Below, one piece after another: positions 1 through 7,818 of a stretch of 64,000 nucleotides of DNA. Position numbers and translations under genes: made by a program. The DNA is from Metabacillus crassostreae (GTDB lineage: Bacteria; Bacillota; Bacilli; Bacillales; Bacillaceae), in contig NZ_JAFBDU010000001.1 in assembly GCF_016908395.1 (NCBI RefSeq), positions 124,001-188,000 on the forward strand, in the 5' to 3' direction. The notes below the pieces were generated by a model. The model was not told the DNA's origin. It saw only the letters and a program-made list of their open reading frames with translations, and ran no database searches. Each line of letters begins with the position of its first letter. Position 1 is the stretch's first letter.

Positions 1-2
1 TT

Positions 3-650
3 CCTGGAGCAATGCTAGATGTACGTAAAATGACTGAGTATATCACAGGTAGAGCAAAACCGGATAATCCTGTTCCAGATAATCAATATATTGAAAAAGC
101 ATGCCATGAAAATAAGAACATCCATGGTTTTATCTGTATTAATCCGCATGACAAAGATGTAGAGCAACAGCTTGAAAAGGGTAAGAAACAAGGATTTAAA
201 GGACTAAAGCTTTCTCCGCTATCACATCAGTTTTCGTTTTCATCAAAAGGAATTACAAGCTTAGCGTCTCTATGTGGCGATTATGATTTTCCATTTTATA
301 CACATGTTGTATATAGCCCAGGTGCATCAACTGCAAAGTTTATTCAGCTTGCAAAGAAATTTCCAAAAACTAAATTTATTATTGGTCATATGGGATTTGG
401 TCCAGCAGACCAAGAGGCATTGGAAGCAGCAAAATCGTTAGATAACTTTTTTTTAGAAACATCAACAGGTAATTTCCTTCATATACAGGAATCAGTTAAA
501 AAAGTAGGCTCCTCAAAAGTGATTTTTGGATCAGAATATCCACTATCACATCCAGGAATAGAACTGGAAAAAATCATGAAGCTAAATATTACTGATCGTG
601 AACGTGAAGATATCGTAAGTGGAAATATAAAGCAATTATTAAAAATTTAA
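3..650 (+). CDS. Amidohydrolase (amidohydrolase_2 / metal-dependent TIM barrel), 5' partial
   Basis: The reading frame is open from the left edge, so the true start lies outside the window; the first internal ATG is at 12. The protein has the PF04909-type layout: a strand ending in a histidine (FYTHVV), a second histidine motif (IIGHMGFG) and a C-terminal IFGSEYP. Most family members read FGSDYP there, so the usual metal-ligand Asp appears replaced by Glu. The family includes hydrolases and non-oxidative decarboxylases of aromatic acids. It ends 47 bp before the dehydroquinate-synthase-II-like gene on the same strand and is probably in its operon. The substrate is unknown; a role on an aromatic carboxylate made by the neighbours is inference. 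Confidence 0.75.
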   Translation, partial: PGAMLDVRKMTEYITGRAKPDNPVPDNQYIEKACHENKNIHGFICINPHDKDVEQQLEKGKKQGFKGLKLSPLSHQFSFSSKGITSLASLCGDYDFPFYTHVVYSPGASTAKFIQLAKKFPKTKFIIGHMGFGPADQEALEAAKSLDNFFLETSTGNFLHIQESVKKVGSSKVIFGSEYPLSHPGIELEKIMKLNITDREREDIVSGNIKQLLKI

Positions 651-696
651 AGTGTGATAACTGTTAATCTAGGTGAAATTGAAGGGAGAAATTATT

Positions 697-1803
697 ATGC
701 AACAAAAACAACGACAAGTTTGGTATGACGGTAGAGGAGTTTCAGTTGAAAATATGGATGTTTGGGAGTTAATTAATCACTCTCCTATTGATAAAGCGTT
801 GGTAACAGTTCAGCAACGTCAAGAAGGATATTTTCCACAAAAAATGTCTTTCATTACAGAAGTATCAAATGTTGAGGAATTAGAAAATGTTCCTTCAGAG
901 GATGTTGTTTTTTCTGATAATAAAGCTTTACTAGAAGAAGCAAAAAAGCGAAACTATAAAACTTGTATTTTTTATTCAGTTGATGACCGTGAAATGCTAG
1001 AACGTTGCTCAAGAGAAGCTAGTGAATATGACTTTGCTGCAGTTGACTTTGATTTACCAACAAATATACCTCTAGAATTAATCATTGCTAGGCTGGAAGA
1101 AAGTAACACAGTGTTATTACGAGCAGTTAATACAGCGATTGATACAGAAATTGCTTATGGAACCCTTGAAAAAGGTAGTGATGGCGTATTATTTGCAACA
1201 ACTGATATTGATGAGGTTAAACGTTTAACTGCATTTATGTCAAAGCAAGCATTACCGAGCTTAGAATTACATCCAATGGTCGTAACAGAGGTTGTTCATG
1301 CTGGTATGGGTGTTCGAGCTTGTATTGATACGACTGGTATTATGAACCAGGACGAAGGAATGATTATTGGTTCAACTTCTGGTGGTGGAGTTTTTGTTTG
1401 TTCGGAAACTCACTATCTTCCTTATATGAATTTAAGACCATTCCGAGTAAATGCAGGAGCAGTTCACTCTTATGTGTGGCAGCCAGATGATGCTGCTGAG
1501 TATTTAAGTGATTTAAAAGCAGGTGATAAAGTTCTTTGTGTTAATACAAAAGGTGAAACTCGAGTATTAACAGTAGGAAGAATTAAAACTGAAGTACGTC
1601 CGATGTTGCTGATCAAAGGAAAAGTGGGAGAAAGTGAGTTAAATGTGATTGTACAGGATGATTGGCATATCCGAATCATGAGTGCAGATGGCAAACCAAG
1701 AAATGCTTCTACAATTCAACCTGGAGATGAGTTATTGTCTTATATTTGTGAGCCTGGTCGACATGTAGGAGTTAAAGTTAGCGAAACAATTATTGAGAGA
1801 TAA
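697..1803 (+). CDS. 3-dehydroquinate synthase II family enzyme (archaeal DHQS-II / GriH type)
   Basis: This 368-residue protein belongs to the alternative dehydroquinate synthase family (PF01959). The C-terminal half carries the family signature: GMIIGSTSGG, then a serine-glutamate (CSETH), RPFRVNAGAVHSYV and a SDLKAGDKV segment. Archaeal members (MJ1249) oxidatively deaminate and cyclise 2-amino-3,7-dideoxyheptulosonate to 3-dehydroquinate. Bacterial cluster members such as GriH instead make 3-amino-4-hydroxybenzoate. I chose the ATG at 697 because AAGGGAG precedes it by about 7 nt; an in-frame GTG at 673 would add 8 residues without a good ribosome site. The partner aldolase follows after 20 bp. 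Bacillaceae normally use AroB, so specialised metabolism is likelier than the housekeeping shikimate pathway. Confidence 0.85.
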   Translation: MQQKQRQVWYDGRGVSVENMDVWELINHSPIDKALVTVQQRQEGYFPQKMSFITEVSNVEELENVPSEDVVFSDNKALLEEAKKRNYKTCIFYSVDDREMLERCSREASEYDFAAVDFDLPTNIPLELIIARLEESNTVLLRAVNTAIDTEIAYGTLEKGSDGVLFATTDIDEVKRLTAFMSKQALPSLELHPMVVTEVVHAGMGVRACIDTTGIMNQDEGMIIGSTSGGGVFVCSETHYLPYMNLRPFRVNAGAVHSYVWQPDDAAEYLSDLKAGDKVLCVNTKGETRVLTVGRIKTEVRPMLLIKGKVGESELNVIVQDDWHIRIMSADGKPRNASTIQPGDELLSYICEPGRHVGVKVSETIIER

Positions 1804-1823
1804 AAAGTGGGGGAGTTTTCACT

Positions 1824-2585
1824 ATGTCAGGTAAAGAAATCCGTTTGAAAAAATTATATCATCATTCCGACAAATTATTAATTGTTCCAATGGATCATGG
1901 AATTACGATTGGACCAGTTAAAGGTTTATCTGAAATTAATCACACAGTAAATGCTGTTTTTGCTGGAGGAGCAGATGCTGTTGTTGTGCATAAAGGTCTT
2001 GTTCGTTATCTAACAGATTCAATTGGCTCTAATAAAGGTGAGTTGATTGTTCATTTATCAGCTTCTACAGCACTTGCTCCAGAATCACAATCAACAAGAA
2101 AGGAAGTTGTATCATCTGTAGAGCATTCAATTCGCTTAGGTGCGACAGCAATTTCGACACATGTAAATTTAGGCTCTCCATTTGAAGCAGAACAAATTAG
2201 AGATGTAGGTTTAATTGCAGAAGAGTGTGATAAATGGGGCATTCCACTACTTGCAATGATGTATGTACGTGATGGCTCTAAACAACATGAATTTGATCAA
2301 GAAAGAATAAGGCATGCTGCAAGAGTTGCAGAAGAATTAGGGGCAGACATTGTAAAAGTTAATTACAGTGGTTCAGCAGAATCATTTGCTGAAGTCGTTT
2401 CTGGTGTGAAAATTCCTGTGTTGATTGCAGGTGGAGAGAGACTATCATCAAATGATGACCTACTTGTTATGATTGATGATGCTTTGAGTGCAGGTGCAAA
2501 TGGAATCTCAATTGGCCGTAATATTTTCCAAGACGAAAATCCTGAAAAGCTTTGTGCAAGTATACGATCTATTTTAGATCAATAA
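1824..2585 (+). CDS. 2-amino-3,7-dideoxy-D-threo-hept-6-ulosonate synthase family aldolase (MJ0400 / GriI type)
   Basis: This 253-residue class I aldolase belongs to the DeoC/LacD-like FbaB family. It begins with the characteristic IVPMDHGITIGPVKGL motif. VKVNYSG near residue 184 carries a candidate Schiff-base lysine, and PVLIAGG and NGISIGRNIF form the C-terminal phosphate site. Archaeal homologues condense aspartate semialdehyde with a ketofructose phosphate. The bacterial homologue GriI uses dihydroxyacetone phosphate and leads to 3-amino-4-hydroxybenzoate. The ribosome site GGGGGAG precedes the ATG. It lies 20 bp after the synthase-II gene and 12 bp before a small gene, so all are probably co-transcribed. 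Which of the two chemistries applies cannot be decided from sequence alone. Confidence 0.85.
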   Translation: MSGKEIRLKKLYHHSDKLLIVPMDHGITIGPVKGLSEINHTVNAVFAGGADAVVVHKGLVRYLTDSIGSNKGELIVHLSASTALAPESQSTRKEVVSSVEHSIRLGATAISTHVNLGSPFEAEQIRDVGLIAEECDKWGIPLLAMMYVRDGSKQHEFDQERIRHAARVAEELGADIVKVNYSGSAESFAEVVSGVKIPVLIAGGERLSSNDDLLVMIDDALSAGANGISIGRNIFQDENPEKLCASIRSILDQ

Positions 2586-2597
2586 TGAGGTGAACTA

Positions 2598-2792
2598 ATG
2601 GACAATAAAAATTTAAATGAAGCAGTCAGTAATTTTTCAACCAAAATTAAAGAATTAAAAGAACAAGGAGCAACAAGTAATCAAATTCAAGCTGCAGTTT
2701 TTGAGATGATTGAAGGTTTAGGGATACAAATTCCTTTAGAGAAAATCAACGAAAAACTATTAACGATGAAAAATGATAATGAACTAAAATGA
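2598..2792 (+). CDS. Small helical protein of the AHBA/DHQS-II-type operon, unknown function
   Basis: A 64-residue, Lys/Glu-rich protein with GAGGTGA at a good distance from its ATG, starting 12 bp after the aldolase stop. It should form two amphipathic helices joined by a turn (residues about 5-22 and 28-55). There is no signal peptide, no cysteine and no carrier-protein DSL motif. I do not recognise the family. Its tight linkage suggests a role in the same pathway, perhaps as a regulator or subunit (inference). It is the last gene before a strong terminator. Confidence 0.6.
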   Translation: MDNKNLNEAVSNFSTKIKELKEQGATSNQIQAAVFEMIEGLGIQIPLEKINEKLLTMKNDNELK

Positions 2793-2943
2793 AATTAAGA
2801 AATTCGTTTGAGACGTTTAAAGAACAAGTTAACTGTCTTTAAATGGTAATATCAACGAGAAGGAAAAAAAGCTGTTTATTTTATGCTTAAGTCATTAAAT
2901 ATCCAGGTATCTTAAAATGAATGAAATAAGTGGAAAGTTTTGG

Positions 2944-2974
2944 CGTGAATTCTACTATGAATTCACGTTTTTTT
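2944..2974 (+). terminator. Intrinsic terminator of the left-edge operon
   Basis: A perfect 9-bp stem (CGTGAATTC/GAATTCACG) with a 6-nt loop is followed by seven T. It closes the operon ending at 2792. The 361 bp between 2793 and 3154 otherwise show nothing beyond AT-rich promoter-like sequence for the next gene. Confidence 0.85.
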
Positions 2975-3153
2975 GGTAAAGCATTTTTAACCCCCGATCT
3001 TTTTTATAATCAGCTCAAGCATAAATTAGGGCAAAACATTAACATAAAATTAGGTTAGTTTTATATTTTAAAAAATACCGTATGAAATCAAAATTGTAAG
3101 CCAAACTATAATAGGTGAAAAAAATACACAAGAAAATACATAGGAGTGAAAAT

Positions 3154-3777
3154 ATGTTAAAAAAATTAATAGCAGTAACTTTTGTTTTATTATTAATCAT
3201 GCCAGCTGTATCACATGGTCAAATTAAAACATTTAAAGAGCCACCATTTGAATTTTATAAAGTATCAAAGGGTGATTCATTCTGGTACATTGCACAGCGA
3301 TATGGATTAGATTATAAAAGGTTAATGGAATTAAATCCTTCAATTGAACCTAGAAATATGCACGTAGGTGAAGTAATTCGTTTGAAACCATCAGCTAAAA
3401 GTGTTAGTAGCTTTGAAGAACAAGTTGTACAGCTAGTAAACCAAGAACGTGCTAAAGCTGGGTTAAAGGCACTTACACATCGAGCAGATGTTAAAAATGT
3501 AGCTCAAAAGAAAGCAGAAGATATGATAAACTCGAATTACTTTTCACATACGAGTCCGAACTATGGATCACCGTTTGATATGTTAAAAACATTTGGAATC
3601 AGCTATACAAATGCAGGTGAAAATATAGCCAAAGGTCAAAAAACACCTCAGGAAGTTATGAAAGCTTGGATGAATTCTTCAGGTCACAGAGCGAATATTC
3701 TAAAACCAGAATTTGATGCAATTGGTGTTGGGTTTTATCATGGTGCATGGGTTCAAATGTTTATAAAAGGTAGATAA
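3154..3777 (+). CDS. Secreted LysM-CAP (SCP/PR1-like) protein, YkwD-like
   Basis: A 207-residue exported protein. Residues 1-22 form a signal peptide (LIAVTFVLLLIMPAVSHG). A LysM peptidoglycan-binding module follows at about residues 33-80 (FYKVSKGDSFWYIAQRYG). The C-terminal 110 residues are a CAP/SCP domain with LVNQERAKAGL, SHTSPNYGSP, GENIAKG and SSGHRANIL. Bacillus members such as YkwD and SafA-associated proteins sit in the cell wall or spore cortex; the catalytic role of CAP domains in bacteria is unsettled. I chose the ATG at 3154 (AGGAG 7 nt upstream) over an in-frame GTG at 3115 because it puts the signal peptide at the N-terminus. It is monocistronic. Confidence 0.85.
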   Translation: MLKKLIAVTFVLLLIMPAVSHGQIKTFKEPPFEFYKVSKGDSFWYIAQRYGLDYKRLMELNPSIEPRNMHVGEVIRLKPSAKSVSSFEEQVVQLVNQERAKAGLKALTHRADVKNVAQKKAEDMINSNYFSHTSPNYGSPFDMLKTFGISYTNAGENIAKGQKTPQEVMKAWMNSSGHRANILKPEFDAIGVGFYHGAWVQMFIKGR

Positions 3778-3784
3778 ATAAGGA

Positions 3785-3828
3785 AAAGAAGAGGATGGGA
3801 ATTCCCATCCTCTTCTTTAATTTTTTAG
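3785..3828 (+). terminator. Intrinsic terminator after the LysM-CAP gene
   Basis: A 34-bp perfect palindrome (arms AAAGAAGAGGATGGG and its complement around AATT) starts 7 bp after the stop codon and is followed by AATTTTTT. It may also act against minus-strand transcription from the small gene at 3957-4133. Confidence 0.85.
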
Positions 3829-3956
3829 CTTTAGCAATCTTTAAGAAAGTCTGTTTTCATAAATTGCACCTTTTAAGCCAATAATACACTGTTTACAACA
3901 GATAATGACTCTACTATCAACAATCTTTCCAAATAGAACCTTTATCATGTATTTAT

Positions 3957-4133
3957 CTATTCATTTGTTTCCTTAGATATATCTCTACCTTCTGCTCCTA
4001 CAGACATATCGGTGTCACTTCTTGTGTTAGTCTTCTCATCATTAATTTTATAAGGCTCTTGTGTAGAATTTACATATTTAGACTTGTGTTTTGCTTCTGT
4101 TTTAATAAATTCATCAAAGTTTTCATTTACCAA
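3957..4133 (-). CDS. Small hydrophilic protein, unknown function
   Basis: A 58-residue open frame with a TTG start and GGAG about 10 nt upstream; an in-frame stop three codons before fixes the start region. It is rich in Lys, Asn, Glu and Thr and has the C-terminal stretch DTDMSVGAEGRDIS. It resembles the small hydrophilic proteins common in spore-forming Bacillaceae, but I do not recognise the family. There is no hydrophobic segment. Codon use is normal for the window, which supports a real gene. The weak start codon and short length keep confidence modest. Confidence 0.45.
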   Translation of the reverse strand: MVNENFDEFIKTEAKHKSKYVNSTQEPYKINDEKTNTRSDTDMSVGAEGRDISKETNE

Positions 4134-4295
4134 TGAAAATCAACTCCATAATCAAATTTTCAACTCATTAGTATCGTATCCAATGAAAGGGAAATTAATT
4201 AGAACAGTTAAAAAAGGTAAGTACTAACTTATTGCATGCTCCAAACCACAAGGTGCATGCATAAAATATAGCCATAATTGAAATTAAATGATTAA

Positions 4296-4331
4296 AGAAA
4301 AAAAGAGGCAGACTCAACTGAGTCGCCTCTT
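4296..4331 (-). terminator. Intrinsic terminator of the SASP gene
   Basis: On the minus strand, AGAGGCGACTCA pairs with TGAGTCTGCCTCT (one bulged base), followed by a run of seven T. It lies 32 bp beyond the SASP stop codon. Confidence 0.8.
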
Positions 4332-4362
4332 ATATCCATATATATTATTTAGTTAAGTGTTA

Positions 4363-4569
4363 TTATTTGCTACCTAATTGTTGTTCTGCAAAAGAAACTA
4401 AACGCTTAGTAATTTCTCCACCAACAGATCCATTTGCACGAGATGTTGTTTCTCCACCAAGGTTTACGCCAAATTCATTAGCGATTTCATACTTCATTTG
4501 GTCGATTGCTTGAGAAGCACCAGGTACCACTAATTGATTAGAATTGTTGTTATTACTGTTGCTTGCCAT
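4363..4569 (-). CDS. Alpha/beta-type small acid-soluble spore protein
   Basis: A 68-residue SASP that coats and protects spore DNA. It has both family signatures: the germination-protease site in [13 protein letters not shown] (cleavage expected after Glu) and the second motif [18 protein letters not shown]. The N-terminus is the usual Asn-rich tail followed by [15 protein letters not shown]. The ATG at 4569 has AAGGAGATGG upstream; a further in-frame start would add an atypical 23-residue extension. Expression is expected in the forespore under SigG, although I cannot identify the promoter with confidence. It is monocistronic with its own terminator. Confidence 0.95.
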   Translation of the reverse strand: MASNSNNNNSNQLVVPGASQAIDQMKYEIANEFGVNLGGETTSRANGSVGGEITKRLVSFAEQQLGSK

Positions 4570-5023
4570 AATAAATCCATCTCCTTCATGAATAGTTTTT
4601 GGTGGGTTAGGCTGGAATTGCACCAAACCGTTAACCAACTAGGTTAACCCGATAAGAAAATAAATGATTATTGCACTTAATTATGCTTTTGCGTTTGAAT
4701 AAGTAATTGCTGTAAGCGATGTTGATAATTAATATTTCACGATTTAAAAAATATATGCTAATTTTTTTCGAGAAATTTTTCCCAGTGAAAATTGGTTAAC
4801 CACATAACTATGTGGAATACTACAAAAATAATAATTTTTCTTATTAGAATTCTGCTGATTTACAACGATGTAGTACCTAACAAAAGTTGTAAAAGTTCTT
4901 TTTAGGAAGAGCTGATGCTTACTGATGATTGAAGTACTTTTTGTTTAGTTTCTAACTAAAATCAACAAGATGAAGTAGAGGAAACTACAAAAAGTAGTAT
5001 GGAAAATAGAGGAGGTAAAATAA
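4570..5023. other. Intergenic region between SASP and hydrolase genes; dyads only
   Basis: This AT-rich stretch between two divergent genes holds GTTAAC motifs near 4630, 4640 and 4795 and a dyad CCACATA-AC-TATGTGG at 4800-4815. These could be regulator-binding sites for the hydrolase, but no known consensus fits. No further gene is evident. Confidence 0.35.
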
Positions 5024-5806
5024 ATGCCAAGTGTTATTCTTGAAAATGGCAATAAAATTACGTATGACGATATTGGTGAAGGAACTCCAGTTATTTTTGT
5101 TCATCCACCAGGTATGGGTAGACATGTATTTTATTATCAGCAAAAACTAAAAGACCGTATGAGATTAATCATTCCTGATTTAAGTGGACATGGAGATAGT
5201 TCAAGAGTTGATTCCAATAATGTTTCAGTAAGTTATTTCGCGGATGAAATCATCCACTTTATGGATAAATTAGGGATTGAAAAAGCTGTACTTTGTGGTT
5301 ATTCTGCAGGAGGAGCAATTACTCAATTTTTAAGTATTTATTATAAAGAGCGAGTCAAAGGGCTAATTTTATTTGGTGGTTATCCTGCTGTTTTGAATAC
5401 TTTTTTACAATGGGAACATAAGGTAGGAGCTTTTATGGTTAAACATCATAGAAGATTATTAGCACAAATTTTGGCATTAAGTCATACGAAAAATAAGAAA
5501 TTACAGAAAAAACTTTTCCATCATATGTTAAAGTCACAAAAAAGTGTTTGGTATAAATATTATCAGGAAGTTCTTCAAATCAACCTAATACATGATTTGA
5601 ATAAGATTAATGTTCCAGTTTTATTAATGTATGGCACCAAATCTGATTTGATCAATAAATATAATACTTATTTTAAAGAGCAGATTAAGAGATATAGAAT
5701 CGTTTATTTCAAACACACAAATCATCAAGTTCCTACAAAAAGGTGGAAATTAGCGAATGCTGAGATTGCAAGATATATAAATGGAACAATAGATCATAAG
5801 AAATAA
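5024..5806 (+). CDS. Alpha/beta-fold hydrolase
   Basis: A 260-residue alpha/beta hydrolase. Visible motifs are the oxyanion strand VIFVHPPGMG, the aspartate after strand beta4 (PDLSGHGDS), the nucleophile elbow GYSAGG (Ser near residue 96) and the C-terminal histidine in KHTNHQVP. The acid is likely the Asp in YGTKSDLI. The AGAGGAGGT ribosome site ends 7 nt before the ATG. No signal peptide, so it is cytosolic. Substrate cannot be predicted. It appears monocistronic; the next gene, galM, has its own promoter. Confidence 0.85.
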   Translation: MPSVILENGNKITYDDIGEGTPVIFVHPPGMGRHVFYYQQKLKDRMRLIIPDLSGHGDSSRVDSNNVSVSYFADEIIHFMDKLGIEKAVLCGYSAGGAITQFLSIYYKERVKGLILFGGYPAVLNTFLQWEHKVGAFMVKHHRRLLAQILALSHTKNKKLQKKLFHHMLKSQKSVWYKYYQEVLQINLIHDLNKINVPVLLMYGTKSDLINKYNTYFKEQIKRYRIVYFKHTNHQVPTKRWKLANAEIARYINGTIDHKK

Positions 5807-5850
5807 TTGAATGTAATTCATAGATATTTGTAATGTATCAGGTGAAATGA

Positions 5851-5879
5851 TTGTTGTTTTTACACCATAAAGTTATAAT
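5851..5879 (+). promoter_or_regulatory. SigA-type promoter for galM
   Basis: TTGTTG at 5851-5856 and a perfect TATAAT at 5874-5879 are separated by 17 bp. The expected transcript start is near 5886, about 70 bp before galM. Confidence 0.6.
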
Positions 5880-5915
5880 GAAAACATAAAATGTTAAATA
5901 TCTATTATTTGTAAT

Positions 5916-5929
5916 TGTTAACGCTTCCT
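5916..5929 (+). promoter_or_regulatory. cre site (CcpA operator) upstream of galM
   Basis: TGTTAACGCTTCCT matches every fixed position of the Bacillus cre consensus WGWNANCGNTNNCW. It lies about 30 bp downstream of the predicted transcript start, a position at which CcpA represses by roadblock. Carbon catabolite repression of an aldose epimerase is biologically sensible. Confidence 0.6.
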
Positions 5930-5956
5930 TAAATAATAAATAGAGGAGAGGAAAAT

Positions 5957-7003
5957 ATGAAGGTTGTAAAAGAGAGATTTGGCGAAACTAACGGGGAAAC
6001 AGTTTATTCTTATGAACTACAAAATGATCAAGGATTTAAAGTGAGCTGTATATCACTAGGATGTATTATTACTAGTATTTCAACTCCAGATAAAAATGGA
6101 GACGCAGAAAACGTTGTATTAGGCTTTGAATCTGTTGAAGACTATTTAGAGCATTCTCCATATTTTGGTTCTATCGTTGGAAGAGTAGCAGGAAGAATTA
6201 ATAACGGTAAATTTGAATTAGATGGTGAAACGTACTCTTTACCACAAAATGAAAAGACAAATCATCTTCATGGTGGACCAAATGCATTCGACAAGAAGGT
6301 TTGGGATGCCGAAATAATTGAGAATGAAGATGAAATAGGTGTGAAATTTTCACTATTAAGTAAAGATGGTGAAAATGGTTATCCTGGGAATGTTACTGTT
6401 AATGCTACTTATTTAATTAATAATCAGAATGAGTTAACAATTACATATACAGCAACAACAGATAAAAAAACCCTTATAAATCTAACAAATCATACTTATT
6501 TTAATTTAAGTGGAAATGTCAAACAAGATATCTTATCACACAAATTAAAATTGAAAAGTAATGAGTATTTGGAGTTAAATGAATTGTTTATTCCAACTGG
6601 AGAAAAAGTAAGTGTAGACAAAAAACCATTTGATTTCGTAAATAAAAAAGAATTGAAAGAAGCAATCTTATCAAATGATGATCAAATTAAGAAGGTTGGT
6701 CAAGGAATTGATCACCCGTTTTTATTAAATGAAAATCATAATGAAGAAATCGTGTTAGAAGACGAAACAAGTGGTAGAAAATTAATCATTGAAACTGATG
6801 AAGAAAGTGTTGTTGTATATACATCAAACATGCTAGAAGGAGATTTTCAAATTAGAGGTGTACAAGCTCAAAAATATTTAGGCATTTGTCTTGAAACTCA
6901 GGGCCTACCTGATTCCATTAACCAACCTAATTTTGATCCATGTATTCTAGATGTTGGTGAAGAATACAACACAACAACAAAATATAAATTTACTACAATC
7001 TGA
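5957..7003 (+). CDS. galM: Aldose 1-epimerase (mutarotase)
   Basis: A 348-residue GalM that interconverts alpha and beta anomers of galactose/glucose in the cytosol. Visible features are the early VGRVAGRINNGKFELDG, catalytic-histidine motifs NHLHGG and NHTYFNLSG, the substrate Asp segment GIDHPF and the catalytic Glu in CLETQGLPDS. Length matches the bacterial family. The GAGGAGAGG ribosome site is well placed. No galK/T/E genes are adjacent, so it is a stand-alone gene. Control is likely through the promoter and cre site just upstream. Confidence 0.92.
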   Translation: MKVVKERFGETNGETVYSYELQNDQGFKVSCISLGCIITSISTPDKNGDAENVVLGFESVEDYLEHSPYFGSIVGRVAGRINNGKFELDGETYSLPQNEKTNHLHGGPNAFDKKVWDAEIIENEDEIGVKFSLLSKDGENGYPGNVTVNATYLINNQNELTITYTATTDKKTLINLTNHTYFNLSGNVKQDILSHKLKLKSNEYLELNELFIPTGEKVSVDKKPFDFVNKKELKEAILSNDDQIKKVGQGIDHPFLLNENHNEEIVLEDETSGRKLIIETDEESVVVYTSNMLEGDFQIRGVQAQKYLGICLETQGLPDSINQPNFDPCILDVGEEYNTTTKYKFTTI

Positions 7004-7006
7004 TAA

Positions 7007-7045
7007 TAAAACGGCCTTAAAGATAATAAGGCCGTTTTATCTTTT
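7007..7045. terminator. Bidirectional terminator between galM and a small convergent gene
   Basis: TAAAACGGCCTTA pairs with TAAGGCCGTTTTA across a 7-nt loop. TCTTTTT follows on the plus strand and an AT-rich tract follows on the minus strand, so it can serve both converging genes. Confidence 0.8.
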
Positions 7046-7048
7046 TAC

Positions 7049-7240
7049 TCAATCTCCATAAGGATATGGTACGTGTATACTATTTATCGTACCAGGTTCA
7101 TCTTGAATCGTATTTAAAGATTGCAAGTAGGAGCGTAATTCGTTTTTTAATTCTTTAGGAGCTCCCTCTTTAAAATGCCAATTCCCAGGCTCATCCACAA
7201 AATATTCGCTATACATAAAACTAGGATGTTTTTCAGGCAT
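7049..7240 (-). CDS. Small conserved-looking protein, unknown function
   Basis: A 63-residue acidic protein with an excellent AAGGAGG ribosome site 6-7 nt before the ATG. It has aromatic-rich MYSEYFVDEPGNWHF near the N-terminus and ends in VPYPYGD. It contains no cysteines, transmembrane segments or motif I recognise. It is convergent with galM and shares its terminator. Confidence 0.6.
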   Translation of the reverse strand: MPEKHPSFMYSEYFVDEPGNWHFKEGAPKELKNELRSYLQSLNTIQDEPGTINSIHVPYPYGD

Positions 7241-7387
7241 CTTTATCCCTCCTTTGTTTCTCTTTTATCATTCCCTTCAATGACCTTATCCATAGTTCAA
7301 GAAGAGCAACTTTCAAAAAAATATTTGTATATTTTTAGTTTTTTAACAAACTTTAAAGAAAAAGAAATATATAAAGGAGTTTGGTTT

Positions 7388-7672
7388 ATGATTTTCTATG
7401 CTTGTATAAAGTCAGATCCTAACAATGTAAACTCATATAAAGGAATTGAAGTTTCAACATTAGGCAATTCTACAGATGTGGTTGCGCGATTCGAATCTTA
7501 TGATCCTTTGGAAGATTTTCGTAATTTTGTAAGTTGGTCTGAAGGTGTTGGAGATGATAACGTTGGCTTTTGTGATAGCTTAAAAAGCTTTGCTAAGCAA
7601 TATGAAGTCATCTCTGAAAATGATTCTCATCAAATGTTATCTATGGTTTATGGTGAACATTTCGAATGTTAG
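7388..7672 (+). CDS. Hypothetical 94-residue protein
   Basis: I chose the ATG at 7388 because AAAGGAG lies 7 nt upstream; the longer in-frame extension overlaps the oppositely oriented gene at 7049-7240. The protein begins MIFYACIKSDPNNVNSYKG and is acidic with a compact alpha/beta appearance (DVVARFESYDPLEDFRNFV). No signal peptide or known motif is seen. It is monocistronic. Confidence 0.55.
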   Translation: MIFYACIKSDPNNVNSYKGIEVSTLGNSTDVVARFESYDPLEDFRNFVSWSEGVGDDNVGFCDSLKSFAKQYEVISENDSHQMLSMVYGEHFEC

Positions 7673-7743
7673 AAATTGATTTGTTTGTATCTTCATAATG
7701 ATTTTCTAGTATACATAAAGCAGTACAAAAAAATTTAATTAAA

Positions 7744-7780
7744 AAAAGCTGAAGCAACAGGAAAGTCCTGCTTCAGCTTA
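7744..7780 (-). terminator. Intrinsic terminator of the coiled-coil protein gene
   Basis: On the minus strand AAGCTGAAGCAGGA pairs with TCCTGTTGCTTCAGCTT, followed by TTTTTT. It lies about 40 bp beyond the stop at 7819. Confidence 0.75.
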
Positions 7781-7818
7781 ACTACCTATTGATTTAAGTT
7801 GTGTAAAGTATGTTTATT

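Noticed and set aside
3846-3885. AGTCTGTTTTCATAAATTGC resembling a family B end
   Set aside because: The match covers a single short block with no second end or internal blocks.
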